Source: Wallemia ichthyophaga EXF-994 (Eukaryota; Basidiomycota; Wallemiomycetes; Wallemiales; Wallemiaceae). From it: a stretch of DNA of 64,000 nt. The position numbers and the translations under genes were made by a program. Location: assembly GCF_000400465.1 (NCBI RefSeq), contig NW_008806301.1, positions 1 through 64,000 on the forward strand, given 5' to 3'. Numbering within the stretch: position 1 is the first letter of the stretch; each line of letters begins with the position of its first letter. Below the pieces are notes generated by a model, which saw only the letters and a program-made list of their open reading frames with translations, was not told where the DNA came from and did no database searches. Of the stretch, positions 45,609 to 56,891 are shown piece by piece.

Positions 45609-47319
45609 TAAATTTTTGGATTTGGCTTTTGGGCTCAGGCATTTTTCAAATGAAACCTGCGAAGGTTTCTCAGATTAAGGGATACAAAAAATTTCCATCA
45701 CTCACTTAAGTCTAGTAGAACTTTTCGGATTTATTGCTTTTTTTTGGGAGGGTGATTTATTTGCTTTTCTCTTTGCTTTTCTGAACTTTGACGAGGTAGT
45801 TGTATAACTATCACGTCCTGACTTATTTTTCAAGCAGCTTTTCTCAAAGTATGAATGCTTAAGCAATTCTTTTCTTTCATCAGTCCTAATGTTGTACTTC
45901 CAATCTTAAATTTGTTCTTTATTGTAAAGTTGTTTGTGTTACTTTTCTTATCGTCTCAAAAGGTTTGCTCATATTATTGAGTCTCTTGGATATTTTTCCT
46001 CAGTAAAAGGTCGGGTTTTCACGACCATTTCTTTTAAATGTAAGTCCTGTACTTTATATGACAGCATACCAAGACCTTTACTACCCAGTGCTACTTGATC
46101 TTTTTCTGTTTGGGATAGCAAGCAGCACGAGCTTTGGCTGCTTTCTTCTCAGTCCGTTCGTTATTTTTCATTTTTACTTTTGGTTTTGGTTTTTGTAAAA
46201 TATCTCAAATTCAGTACGATTCATTTTCACAGTAAGTCATTTTTAATTTTAATCCTATATATGCGTCATTCCCCAAAAATCTAAGTCTTTGTCGCACATA
46301 GCCTTCAAGATCACCCTCAAGTAAAAATTGTTTGTTGACATCTGAAGACATTGTAGAAAAATTGCGTTGCCCTACAGAGCTGCATTTCCCTTAAATTTCT
46401 TTTGGTGCTCAAGCGGCTAGGTCTGATATACATCGAATGAATTCACTGCAAAAATATTGACATTAGGAACGTTAATAGTTATACTAACAATTTTAGAAGC
46501 TAAAAAATTATTTTAAATCGATCGCTATTACCGCTGCTGCTTCTTATCAGTCTGGCATCGTTTGTATTAGGTCTCTCACTCAGAGCAGCGAAACTACACT
46601 TAACGTTATGGCAGATAGTATTGAAGTGTAGAGGAATTTACCAAGAAAAAAAAAGTTTTCCAATCCCTGGTCGTAGAGTTGAAAGTAAACATTCAAAGAG
46701 ATATGTGCATTTATAAATAATTTGAAATAAATTGACAAAAAAGTCCTTGCTTAGCATTCTATTTTTTGTTATTGCCGAACACTTACTATGAAAGCGAAAC
46801 ATATCAACAATAACATAATCATATGTACAAAAACATTTTGTCGATAAATCCAACCTTCGAAAATCTACTGACACTAATTATCTCGTATTTTCTAAATTTT
46901 TTAGAGTTAAGTGTTGAGTTGATATTATCAAAGTAAAAAATTGGCAACATGTAAATTTAAAAATTCCATAGTGATACTTAGCTCGAATGAGAGCCATAGG
47001 AGTCCTATTGATGATGATGATGAAATATGAATATATTTTTAAGACGATACATGTTTAATCTGCGTCCATCAATACTTTTTAAAGCATGAGGATTCAAATG
47101 GGGTGCTGAATTTACTGGTAGCGTTTCTTGACTAGCGTCGTAGTTTGTAATTTGTTGAAGGTTCTCAATTACCCTGAACCACCGGAGTATCTTTGGTAAG
47201 TAGTCAATTGCGGATTAAACAAATCATAAAGGGCTTATCATACGAGTCCTTAGTTGTTGTGATTTTCTGCGAAAATTTGTTTAAAAGATATAAATTATTT
47301 ATAAAAAAGTTTCGATATC
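45609..47319. other. AT-rich gene-poor region with decayed open-frame fragments
   Basis: No intact gene. On the minus strand several pieces still read like protein: an ATG-initiated 46-codon frame at 46211-46351 (start MSSDVNKQFLLEGDLEG), a Lys/Arg/Ala-rich piece at about 46105-46205 ending ARAACYPKQKKIK, a 70-codon open stretch at 47005-47214 (contains DYLPKILRWFRVIENLQQ), and a 78-codon frame at 46638-46874. They lie in different frames with stops between them, as in a decayed gene or mobile element. I cannot name the parent family. The location between two tRNA genes recalls tRNA-targeting retroelements. Confidence 0.45.
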
Positions 47320-47400
47320 GGTTCGATGGTCTAGGGGTATGATTCTCGCTTTGGGACACCAATTTGCGAGAGGTCCAGGGTTCAAATCCCTGTCGAACCC
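47320..47400 (+). tRNA. tRNA-Pro (TGG) with 9-nt intron
   Basis: Acceptor GGTTCGA pairs with TCGAACC. The anticodon stem CTCGC/GCGAG encloses TTTGGG plus ACACCAATT and T. The extra nine bases (47356-47364) sit one base 3' of the anticodon TGG, the canonical tRNA intron position. The T arm is CAGGGTTCAAATCCCTG. A run of T follows directly after 47400 as terminator. Confidence 0.94.
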
Positions 47401-47804
47401 TTTTTTTCCTTTTACAATCTTAAAAGATCATAATTCCTGTCAATTATGTTGATGGTGCAGCTGATGAGACCGCTCGATTTCAGAGAGCTCGAAATTAAAC
47501 TGTTCGTGTTGTTTGCTGTCTGTATGACTCCACAATGTCCGGAGTTCGAGAGCGCGGAGGAGCGTTGAAGATACAAAAAGGAAAAAAAAAGAAAAACAGC
47601 TTTATTCAGAAACAAAGATTGCTTCATGATGCATAATTTGCTCAAAAATATTAGTTCGACTATTAGCAAAATATTTCTTTTTAATGTCCTATGTATTAGA
47701 ATTAAATGTAGATATTATACAGCAATGAAATGAATATGTGTGAAAGAGTGAGGGCACAAGCCAAGCAAACACCGTCGCTCAAACGAGTCCCCCCCCTCCC
47801 CCAA
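47401..47804. other. intergenic between tRNA-Pro and SOD-like gene
   Basis: AT-rich with a purine tract (GGAAAAAAAAAGAAAAA near 47580). A minus frame at 47412-47669 is not supported by any family feature. Confidence 0.5.
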
Positions 47805-48918
47805 TCAAAGAATGATGGCACCAAACATGGCCGAAACAATGGTCAAACCAAAGAATCTATATGGTAAATTTGACGAGGAAAGAGCGCCAGAAGAGTTATT
47901 CTCTTCAAGTACAGCGACGCTGTTAGAAGGTCAATAGAAGTACTACTGAAAACACTAAACAAACCCACCTTGGATCAACAGATGGTGACTCCTTGATAGC
48001 TGGATTAGACTTGGTCGGTACAGCATTGGAGTCAACGGTTTTGCCGTCCTGAAATGGTGTGACTTGTGCTTTGCCCTCTCCTGTCTTCGTTGGTTCTCTG
48101 TAGTCATCCTGGTAGGTTGAAGTTTTTCCAGTGCCTTCAAAGCTACCTTTCTCCTTCTGTGTGCCGTCAATCATTGAGATGATGTTTGCACATGCAATCC
48201 GTGTGTTAGATTCATCCGTGATCACCACAGAGCGGCCGAGAAGAGAGAACGGTTGAGGGAAGAACCTGAGGTATTCATCTCTAAATTCCTCTTTGCATGA
48301 GCCATGGCTGTGCATTTTGAGCTGGCCATGTTTGCCTGACAGGTCACCTTCTTTGCAGTACTCTGGTTTCTTCTCGTCGCAGATTACGTTCTCTGGAATA
48401 CCAACTGGGTTGACTAGAGAGGCGTTAGATTCGGTGGTATCTAAGCATTTCTACCCACGGATATCTCCTGCACTGTTGCAATCGCCATCATCTATCCGCT
48501 GCACGTTGACGGAATAATTGTATCTCTTGTGCTCTTCCAAACCCTCATTTATATCAATCTCAACGACTGTGGGCTCTTTCCAGTTACCTTTAATCTTCAC
48601 ATTACCCTTGATATTGTCTGTAAATTGTGCGTGTGCGATTTGATGTATGTTCTTCCAATCGATGTTGTTTGGATCGTCTGGTGTTGCTTTTTCATCGCCG
48701 CTGCTGCTTGCAGTTACCATGTCTGACTTGTCAAAGTTGCTATTGGTGTCTTTTAATTGTTGCGTTGTGTCTTGCTGTTTCGGTTGATTACCGCCGTTGA
48801 ATGCATTAATCGCGCTGCTGATAGAACCATTCATGTCTCCAAGCTGTCTGGAGTTGATGGCAGCTGCTGATACTGCTGCTGAAATAAGTGAGAGTGCTGC
48901 GATCCTGTTCAGTAACAT
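47805..48918 (-). CDS. GPI-anchored Cu/Zn-SOD-like protein lacking most copper ligands
   Basis: Three exons (48459-48918, 47969-48413, 47805-47919) give 339 residues. There is a signal peptide (MLLNRIAALSLISAAVSAAA), a Gln/Asn-rich linker, an SOD-like domain (about residues 95-225), a Thr/Lys-rich stalk and a hydrophobic C-terminus after NNSSGALSS (a likely GPI site). Domain landmarks fit extracellular fungal Cu-only SODs: GDLSGKHGQLKM, FSLLGRSVVI and TRIACANI, with the disulphide Cys in GDC and ACAN. But the HxH copper ligands are replaced (YSVNV, about residues 135-139) and the His after SVVI is Thr. Only the GKHG His remains. Catalysis is therefore unlikely; a structural or metal-independent role is inferred. 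Confidence 0.85.
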
Positions 48919-49316
48919 TTTTGATGTGAAAAATCCTGATTCCTGGTGAGTGTTGTAGTAAGTTGATGCGCTTGCTAATGAAGAAAGAGAGTAATTCAGT
49001 CTCCCTTTTATATTCCTCAATATCATTCCATTTCTTCCCCTTCCTCCGCCTACACAAACGCGACATGCCTACCGGATTGTCTGGAATGTCTGGAATGTCT
49101 GGAATGTCTGGAATGTCTGGAAGATCTTGAAGATCTGGAATGCAATGAAGATATAAAGTAATATTAACATTTATACAATTTTGAATGAGCAGAATCTCAA
49201 GAAAATGCTGCTGGATTTATGCTACTTTCATTATAACAAGATTTTTAAGAATGCTGATCATGATTGGTTCTAAGAAATGCGTGAATGCCATTGTCGTTGC
49301 CGAGTTCATATGCTTA
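48919..49316. other. intergenic between SOD-like and Ariadne genes
   Basis: Contains the 9-bp tandem repeat (49080-49124) and otherwise AT-rich sequence downstream of the Ariadne stop. No coding feature seen. Confidence 0.5.
49080..49124 (+). repeat. 9-bp tandem repeat
   Basis: Unit TCTGGAATG is present four times exactly, with a fifth degenerate copy, followed by related GAAGATCT steps. It lies about 160 bp upstream of the SOD-like gene start. Confidence 0.9.
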
Positions 49317-51209
49317 TTATGCGAGCGAGGGAATTGTGATGTGATATGACCACCTGTCTTCCATGTGACCCTGTAGAGTGTCTTCCAGCAAAATGTTTTG
49401 TCTTGACTTGACGTAATTAGTAGCATTTTGCATCTGCGAGCGTAATTCAGGTATTGTCTCGACGTCCAGTGGCTTTTCTAGTAGTTCTGAGAGGTTCTCT
49501 ACAGCCTTCTCGAGATCTGCTTGATTGTCCTCGAACAGTTCCGTCATCGAGTTACGGTCCAAGTAGTAAGCCATTGCGTATGTCCACTTGAGAGTCATGC
49601 GACACTTGGTCACTGTCTCAACTGCCTTTTTAACAAATTGTACTTCAATCCAGGTCAATGATGTTGATCTTTGCATTTCATCCATCTTGCGCTCGGTCTT
49701 TGCGTAAAGCTCTTGGTCTAAACGGGCTGATTGCTCGTGGTTGGAAAAACGATTGTAGTACTGTTTAAATTGATTAGTTATTTATGACGTCAATAAAAAT
49801 AAACTCACATGAAGATATCTCTCCAAAGACACTCTGCTCTTCTGCTGACCGTCACGTGCATCTTTGCCAGACTTATCCTCAAATCGGTTGCAGTTATAGT
49901 AGCTGGTGCCATGCGCGCTCCAGTCACCCATGCATATCCAGCACCATTCATGACGACACTTGCGACAAGTCATATGATTACAGCCACCGTTCTTTTCAAT
50001 CGTGGAGTGACACTATGGGGTACTCTATTAGTAAACGAATGGGATATCAACAACAACCCACCCTTGGGCACTCCTTTGTGTTGGCGCTGATCCAATTGGC
50101 AGTTTCACTGTCATCTTCACACTTTTTCACCCACAACTTGGTGACGCCACATAAAGCTGGTCTATGATCACCGCTGAAGCTACAGCCAAAGCAGCTCGCC
50201 TGGCCGCATTTGCATACTACTATCGGAATAAGCGATTCAAGATCAGAGCCTCTGACTTGACACTCGATGACATTTCCGCAATCAGGTCCCGGACAGAAAC
50301 GCAAACCCCTCCTGTTATCCTCAACGTATGTTTTATTTGCGAGGGTCTGATATCTTTGGAAGATATATTCTGGGACAACTTGGCTGATTACCTGCTCGCT
50401 CATGACAGTCTGGATATTGTGAGCCGTGTCGGTTAAGGAACAATATGAGTGCGCACCTGACAGTCACCCTGCATACATTCTATTTTGCGGCTTTCACCCT
50501 GACCGCTAATCTTCTCTTCACAATGCATCTTCCAGCAGTCAGAGCAGAATCTGTGACCGCATGCGAGAGCGAGTGTCTGGTAGCGAATTAGAAGACACAA
50601 CAAGTGAACAGACAACGCACCTGAGTCGAGGTATCTTCGGAACCAGTAAAGCAGATTTCGCAAGTGAAACCCTTGACTCTCTTCAAACGCACTGGGCTAT
50701 TGGCACGAGAGTCGGACTGGGCAGAGGCCGAAGTACCCGGAGCAAGACCAACTTGCTTGAGAATGCGTTCTGGGTCCTCGCTGTAGCGTTCAATGAGTTT
50801 CTCCCTATTCCAACCAAAGTGTCGCAAGAGGATAGTGGCATCCTGTCGCTGTTAAGGCGATTAGCTGTAAATAATAAGCCATAAAGGAGCTTACCTGTAA
50901 GCCAAAGATGCTACAGACTTGCTCAGTTTCTGACTGCTGATTTGAGATAATGTCATTGATGTCGTATACCTTGTAATCAACATCGAATTTGGATTTCTTC
51001 GGCTTTACTGGCTCGTTAACGATGAAAGCTTCGTTGTCCTCGATCTCAACGTCGTCGTCTGAGAAAGCCTCTGAGGGGTTGCTGGATTGATAGTCTGGGA
51101 TGTTTGAGTGGGGATGGAACGTGGGTCAAAGCGGTGAAATCTCACCTTCGACGATATCAGAGCCTTCGAATGATGCTGCGTCCATGTAGTTATCGCTGTC
51201 GTCGCTCAT
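49317..51209 (-). CDS. Ariadne-type RBR E3 ubiquitin ligase
   Basis: Seven exons (51146-51209, 50895-51094, 50621-50848, 50457-50576, 50062-50409, 49809-50012, 49317-49760) give 535 residues, typical of HHARI/ARI1. An acidic N-terminus and UBA-like segment (ILLRHFGWNREKLIERY) precede RING1 (CEICFTG.., LALACGHRFCSDCW), IBR (LRFCPGPDCGNVIEC, CKCGQASCFGC) and RING2 ([36 protein letters not shown]). The Cys in NGGCNHM is the expected thioester-forming residue, restored only after splicing. The C-terminal Ariadne domain ends LLEDTLQGHMEDRWSY. The family works with neddylated cullins and E2 UBCH7-type enzymes. Confidence 0.95.
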
Positions 51210-51844
51210 CTCTCGGTTGTTTTGGTTGCTGCGATGGTGAATGTGGAAGAGATAGCGCGGGATGGGCGGATACGAGCACAAAGGCGGAAATTTTACGGCG
51301 TAGATGGTACAAAGAGTGGCGTATATCTAATAAACATCTGTATTCATTCATTTCACATCGCTCGACAAATACGCCGTACCTTGACATCTCACAGAAGCAG
51401 TACGAGGTGAAAGCGGGCTAGAAACTTGGAAATCTCATTAAGACAAAAGTATTGCTGCCGCGCACAACACAACCACCAAAGGATCTCTCATCTGGCCATG
51501 TACTTGGAACCGGCGCCGAATCGCCACCAAAATTACTTGAGTTATTTCATTCACGGCGATTAGCGGCAGATACGGATACAGGCGATTCCCTCATGTCCCC
51601 GCAGTATCTCTCTCGAAAGTTCGAGCCGAAATCTTGCCTGCCTGCTTACTGATCTGCTTGCTTACAAACCCGAGGCTTTTACCGAAATATTCTCCTCAGC
51701 AACCTTTTCTCTCTCCAACACACATCAACTGAGTGAGTCTACATCTTCAAAGCTGCTGTGTAGACGAAGACGAATGTTACATCTTTGGCTTAGCAGCTGT
51801 CTCTTCATTCAACTCAACTAACCAACCAATTCAGACTACAGAAT
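51210..51844. other. 630 bp divergent region Ariadne / OYE
   Basis: Upstream DNA of the two genes. Overlapping short frames on both strands are not supported by family features. GATTAGCGGC-type words occur near 51555. A long leader or a stress-responsive promoter for OYE is plausible. Confidence 0.4.
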
Positions 51845-53276
51845 ATGTCCGACAGAATTAGCAACGAACACGTCGACGTTAGCAAATCACTTGCCCAGAA
51901 GATCACTCTGCCTAATGGCGTGGTGATTCCAAACCGTTTCATAAAGTCTCCAATGACAGAAAGACTGTCTACGTACAACCAGAATCCAGATCCTAAACTC
52001 AGGGGTATTCCAACCCAAGCCCTCATCGACCTCTACAAGGAGTGGGGTCAGGGCGAAATCGGGTTGATCATCGCAGGCAACACACCAGTAGCCGGTGATC
52101 ACCTTGAGGCACCAGCAAACCCTGTCCTTGGTATTGGCTATGACGAGCCAGCGCGTCTTCGAAAGTTCAGAGAACTTGTCGCTGCTTCCAGTGCCGGTGG
52201 ATCAGGTGCGATGTTGTTAAACTATGGAAATCCTTCTAACATGCTCTACAGTGACTATCTGCCAAATCACCCACTCAGGCAGACAATGTTATGAGCAGGT
52301 AAACCCTCATCCTATTGCGCCTTCAGCTGTTCGTGTCGAAGGTGTCAACATGCCAGGTGTAACTTTTGGCCAACCTAGAGCAGCTACTATTGAGGATATC
52401 AAGAACATCGTCAAGCAATTCGCTTACACCGCCAAGCTCTGCAAGGATGTAGGATACCACGGCGTTCAGCTCCACGGTGCTCACGGCTACTTGTTGTCTG
52501 CTTTCCTCGGCAAGCACACGAACCGTCGTACAGACGACTATGGTGGATCTTTGGAGAACCGCGCACGTATCATATTCGAGATTATCGACGCGATCAGAGA
52601 GCAAGTCAAGGATCCTTCATTCATCCTTTCTATCAAGCTCAACTCGCAAGACTTCAACTCAGACAGTGGTCTGACACCTGAAGAGTCACAGAAGGTCTGT
52701 CAATGGCTAGATGAGAAGGGCATCGATCTCATCGAGTTGTCGGGTGGTTCATATGAACGTTCGGCTTTCTCTAACTCAGCACCAAACCCTCGCGAGGCTT
52801 ACTTCATCGAGTACTCCGAGAACGTTCGCAAGGTTATCAAGAATGCAGTGGTAGGTGTCACTGGTGGTTTCCGCACTGCAAAGGCTATGTCTCAAGCTGT
52901 TGAATCTGGCGCTACTCAGATGGTTGGTTTGGCTAGACCACTCTGTGGAGAGCCACACCTCTGCAAGGATATCCTTTCAGGCAAGGTTTCAAGTGCAAAG
53001 AAGACGCTCGTCAACCCTCTCTTCTCACTTCCCCTTGCAGGCACTCAGCTCACTGCGGTTGGTTACAACGACAAGCCATGGGACGCATCAAATGAAGAAA
53101 GCGCTAAAGCTTTTGAGGCCATTTTCGCCGACTACGCTAAGGACTTTGGCGTTGACGAGAAAGGCAACCCTATCAGACCTGACAAGGCTGGTGTTGCAGG
53201 TTTCATGAAACTTGCCTTGGACAAGCATGGTAAACACTATGGTGTATCCCAACAAGAGCTTATCGCATCAGCTTAA
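51845..53276 (+). CDS. Old Yellow Enzyme-type FMN oxidoreductase
   Basis: NAD(P)H:flavin oxidoreductase of the OYE (alkene reductase) family. Exons 51845-52205 and 52252-53276 give 461 residues. The intron restores SVTICQITHSGRQCYEQVNPHP, the conserved second strand. Other blocks: ITLPNGVVIPNRFIKSPMTE, YHGVQLHGAHGYLLSAFLG, NRRTDDYGGSLENRARIIFE, GVTGGFRTAKAMSQAV and MVGLARPLCGEPHL. HGAHGYLL holds the His used in substrate binding of the NADH:flavin oxidoreductase branch. The length suggests a bacterial-like long OYE; the natural substrate is unknown. Codon use is biased toward highly expressed genes. Confidence 0.92.
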
Positions 53277-53409
53277 AATCCACTCATAGAAATTCACATT
53301 GTAATAATGACAACTCATTTATGCCACTCCGCCTTCTTTAGGTATAGAAAATATTGAAACTCTAATCATGTATACACAGAAACCGCTAAGATGGACTTCC
53401 AGTAATCAA

Positions 53410-54651
53410 TTATAGCAGAAGGTTTCCAATCACTGCTGTCAACAAAGCAGTAAACAGACTACTGAAAAAGTTGACTTGGGTATTAGAGAAGAGATTGAAG
53501 CCAGAGATCAGCTTAACTTCAGCCGTTTCCTTTGACTTGCTTCTCCGCGCCTCATCGTACATCCTCGCGAATGCAGGATCAGAGCCATCAGTCAAAATTT
53601 TGCCTCTCTCTTTATGCAGCAGGGTGCGTTGGAGGGTAGCACCTATCAGAGAATCAAGCAGGCTTCCAAAGAGGCCAGAAAAGACAGAAAGCAGGAGCAG
53701 TTTGGCAGAAGTGAAGGATATGAGTGCCTGACCGAAAGAGAAATTTTGACCAAAGCACGATGAGTCTTCGATGGCCAGAGATATAACAGCTGTGAGACCA
53801 ATTAGCAGTCCACCAGCACCTGAAACTACAACTCCGAATGCTGAATCGAATGAGTTATTATCACATTGTAGCAATGCACACTCACAGCTAACACCGCCGT
53901 TCGTGCCTGGAGGTACTGTCTTGCTCGGATTGGTGACTAGTCGTGGGAAGTTGCCTGAAAGTATGCCGAGCTGAGAGTGTGTTAGACGACTGACAATGCA
54001 AACCACGATACGCACCTCAGAAGCGAGCGTATCAGCACTACAGCACGCGTAATGTCCAAGAGCCATCAACAGCAGCGTTTGAGAAGATATGTAGACTGAG
54101 CTGTGCAGTATACATTCAGAAGTATCTGTGATATCAGCAGGGGTGATGATGACGTGTTGCACTCTGTAGATGATAGCGCAGATAGCGCCAGTGTAGGAGT
54201 TTGCCAGCACCTGGAGCCAGTTTCTCACTCCACCTGGCTTTTCACTGTCATGGCCATCCTCGAGCTGAGCCTTGACGTAGTGTTTAACCTTGTTTGAGTT
54301 GAGTTGGGTGCTGCTTTCAAGGAAAATGCACAGACGCACCTTTGTAGCTTTGGATCCGGAGAGGTAGAACACGATGAGCATTACTCCGAATGAGCAAATG
54401 GTGCTCGACAAAGACGCGTATCCTACGATGAATGCTGAAATTGCACCAGAGAGAGAGAGAGAGCGCTTCTTCAAACCAGAGTAGGCGAGATATGAGGCTA
54501 CTAATATTGCTATCAGATCCCTCCGCGGCTGTATTTGCGGATGCGAGAGACGTGTGCTTTCATTCTGGCTCGCAGAGAAGAAGGCAATGACGGGAGCGAG
54601 GTGGGAGGCGTGGAAGTGCGCTGAAGCCTGTAAGAATTGATTGACGGGCAT
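53410..54651 (-). CDS. TMEM19/DUF92 family membrane protein
   Basis: Starts at ATG 54651. Three introns (54289-54339, 53971-54015, 53841-53885) give a 366-residue product. TMEM19 landmarks are LKKRSLSLSGAISAFIVGY, VLANSYTGAICAIIY, HYACCSADTLASELGILS and NPSKTVPPGTNGGVSSFGV, with VFSGLFGSLLDSLIGATLQ. There are six to seven membrane segments. Plant relatives act in phytyl-phosphate metabolism; the fungal role is unknown. All three introns are multiples of three without in-frame stops, so unspliced RNA would still be translatable. Confidence 0.88.
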   Translation of the reverse strand: MPVNQFLQASAHFHASHLAPVIAFFSASQNESTRLSHPQIQPRRDLIAILVASYLAYSGLKKRSLSLSGAISAFIVGYASLSSTICSFGVMLIVFYLSGSKATKVRLCIFLESSTQLNSNKVKHYVKAQLEDGHDSEKPGGVRNWLQVLANSYTGAICAIIYRVQHVIITPADITDTSECILHSSVYISSQTLLLMALGHYACCSADTLASEVRIVVCIVSRLTHSQLGILSGNFPRLVTNPSKTVPPGTNGGVSCECALLQCDNNSFDSAFGVVVSGAGGLLIGLTAVISLAIEDSSCFGQNFSFGQALISFTSAKLLLLSVFSGLFGSLLDSLIGATLQRTLLHKERGKILTDGSDPAFARMYDEARRSKSKETAEVKLISGFNLFSNTQVNFFSSLFTALLTAVIGNLLL

Positions 54652-55347
54652 CTGCGTACACACCCTCCACGCTGCACAATAACAATGCGGTTACTGTCAA
54701 TGACGCTATCATTTGATGACTGTCGAGGACAAGGAAGCGTCATAAGCGGGGCTTTTGAATCTTGAAGATGATTGGCTACTGTATAATAACCGTATCGCGC
54801 TCGCTGGGAATTCTGTATATCTCAACTCAGGGCTCGACGCTTAAGACGCTTAGGACGCTTGGAGTAAGAAGCGTGGTGTGAATTTAAGTATAACAGCACA
54901 CATACGCTATTAATTACTCATATCACAGCATTTCTCGCACAATTTCCCTCACACGCCACACCACCCAGACACACCACACAGCACCCGAAAAACGCCGGAA
55001 TAAAACGAAAGGCATCACACGCGCCACAGAAGAGGCTTCAAGCGTAAATAGATGCTGCGGGAGCTATAAGAATATTGGGGTCCGAACACGGGCAGTACAG
55101 TACCTCGCTCGGTTACATAATCTAGCAACTTTTCCGCCCACCGAATCTGACACGAGTGTGGCTCAGGAGAATTTTACAGAAGCTGCATGTAGGCGGTAGG
55201 TTGTGTGCATATTCATACCAAAACCCACCTGATTTGCAGACCAAGAATCTTCAAATATCACCCAAGCTCAGCCCGACCAGCGGGAAATATACGGTATCAC
55301 GGCTTATTCAAATACAACCAAGGGAAAAATATTTAAATGCATCATAG
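54652..55347. other. 700 bp divergent region TMEM19 / VTT gene
   Basis: GC-poorer start, then a CA-rich stretch (about 54950-55010). No supported gene. A 6-codon upstream open frame starts at ATG 55337 and overlaps the VTT gene ATG out of frame. Confidence 0.45.
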
Positions 55348-56748
55348 ATGTATATAAACCTACCAGATATACAAAACGAGCAAACAACGACTATACACTC
55401 AAATTACGCCCCTCAGAGGCCCAAGCTATCTTCAACGCGCTCGAGAGGCCGTTCCATCACCCAAATTCCTACAAGCAGTACTCCAGATGCTGATGTGCAG
55501 TTTAGCTTGCAGCAGCAGCCACTCTTAGCTGCCGCAGACAATGAGTCCTCCGCGGAGGGCAGTCAGAGTGGTCGACCAAGGGCCAACTCCACTCAGAGTA
55601 AGCTCAACCAAACAAAATTTAGTGCCAGAAATAGAAGCCATTCACTCGAACTATCACCACCGCTAGAAGCACCGATTATCAGCGTGAAAACTTCCAAGGT
55701 TAGACCTTCAATCAACATTGAGAATATACCTCTGTCTCCAATCCACTCGCCATTGAACTCACCATCTTCTCCACAGATACCAGACCCTTATCCAATCAGA
55801 CCAAAATTAAAGGATAGTTTGCCTGCTCTGGCCAAGTTGGCTGCTATCTTCGTCCTTAGCACTGCTTTTATGTTTATGGCACTGAGCTCAGTTAAGCAGC
55901 TACACGTGCCTCAGAAGCTCACCGACGTAAGAAAGTTGGCTTTTGATTTGAGAGCGTACATGACGCTATCGTCACTCAACTCGCTCCACGTCCTCGGCGT
56001 AATTGGCTTGATGTATGTTTGGAAACAAACATGGTCAATCCCTGGATCTGCAATCGTCAATGTTATTCTTGGGGCACTCCTACCAACTTGGATTGCTACC
56101 GCCTACGCTTGTTTGCTCACCGCCTTTGGCGGCTTCTTGAGTTCGTTCACAGCGCTCCCAGTCGCACCACACATCCACTACCATTTCCCAAACGCTATCA
56201 ATAACCTTCGCTCAATCAACAAAGACCCATTCAGACTTTTTGAGAGGTTACTGATTGCAAGATTAATTCCGGTGATCCCATACGCTGTTCTCAATTTGGC
56301 AGGTGGCGTGGTAGGCGTATCCTATGTGCCATTTGTCGTTAGCTTGTGAGTGGATATATTGTCAAGCGGGAATTAAACTAATAATATGACTAGGTTCCTT
56401 GGTAGTATCCCTATGAACGGCGTAGCGTGTGCAGTTGGTGATGTCTTAGTCAGTCTAGCGTACGTCGACGAAGGTGAAAGTCTCAGTCACAGAATGTTTA
56501 GCAAAGAAATGATCATCAAGTTTGCATTTTTATCAGTGTTAGGATTACTTCCTGTGCTTTTGAAGCATATATTTGCGCCTATGGCCACAACAGCGACAGG
56601 AACAACAACTGCAACGACGCCAAAGCCAACATCATCGATACACTGGTCGATTAAGAAGCGTCTCAACAAGGTATATAGCCACCTCTTGCCAGCTTCATTG
56701 ATAAATACAGATGCTAGCACAAAGAACACTGACTGTACAATATCTTAG
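55348..56748 (+). CDS. VTT/DedA (Tvp38/TMEM41-like) membrane protein
   Basis: Two exons (55348-56345, 56394-56748) give 450 residues. A Ser/Pro-rich cytosolic N-terminus precedes five or six membrane segments. The VTT signature lies near residues 210-360: SIPGSAIVNVILGALLPTW, AYACLLTAFGGFLSSF, then LLIARLIPVIPYAVLNLAGG, VVGVSYVPFVVSLFLGSIPM. Arg and the two Pro in ARLIPVIPY are the conserved re-entrant motif. The family includes Golgi Tvp38 and lipid scramblases TMEM41B/VMP1. An exact subgroup cannot be fixed by eye. Confidence 0.85.
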
Positions 56749-56891
56749 AAACGGATCAATAGCTTTTCACTCTGTCATATGTTTGAACAATTGTAATGAT
56801 TATTTAATTTGTTTTATAAATGCTCCCCAGCCTTCAATTTAAGTGATTTTGCATGTTGAAGTTGATCAATCATCTACTCAGATATTTCACA

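Noticed and set aside
47412-47669. 85-codon frame after tRNA-Pro
   Set aside because: It holds low-complexity runs from a poly-purine tract and no recognisable domain.
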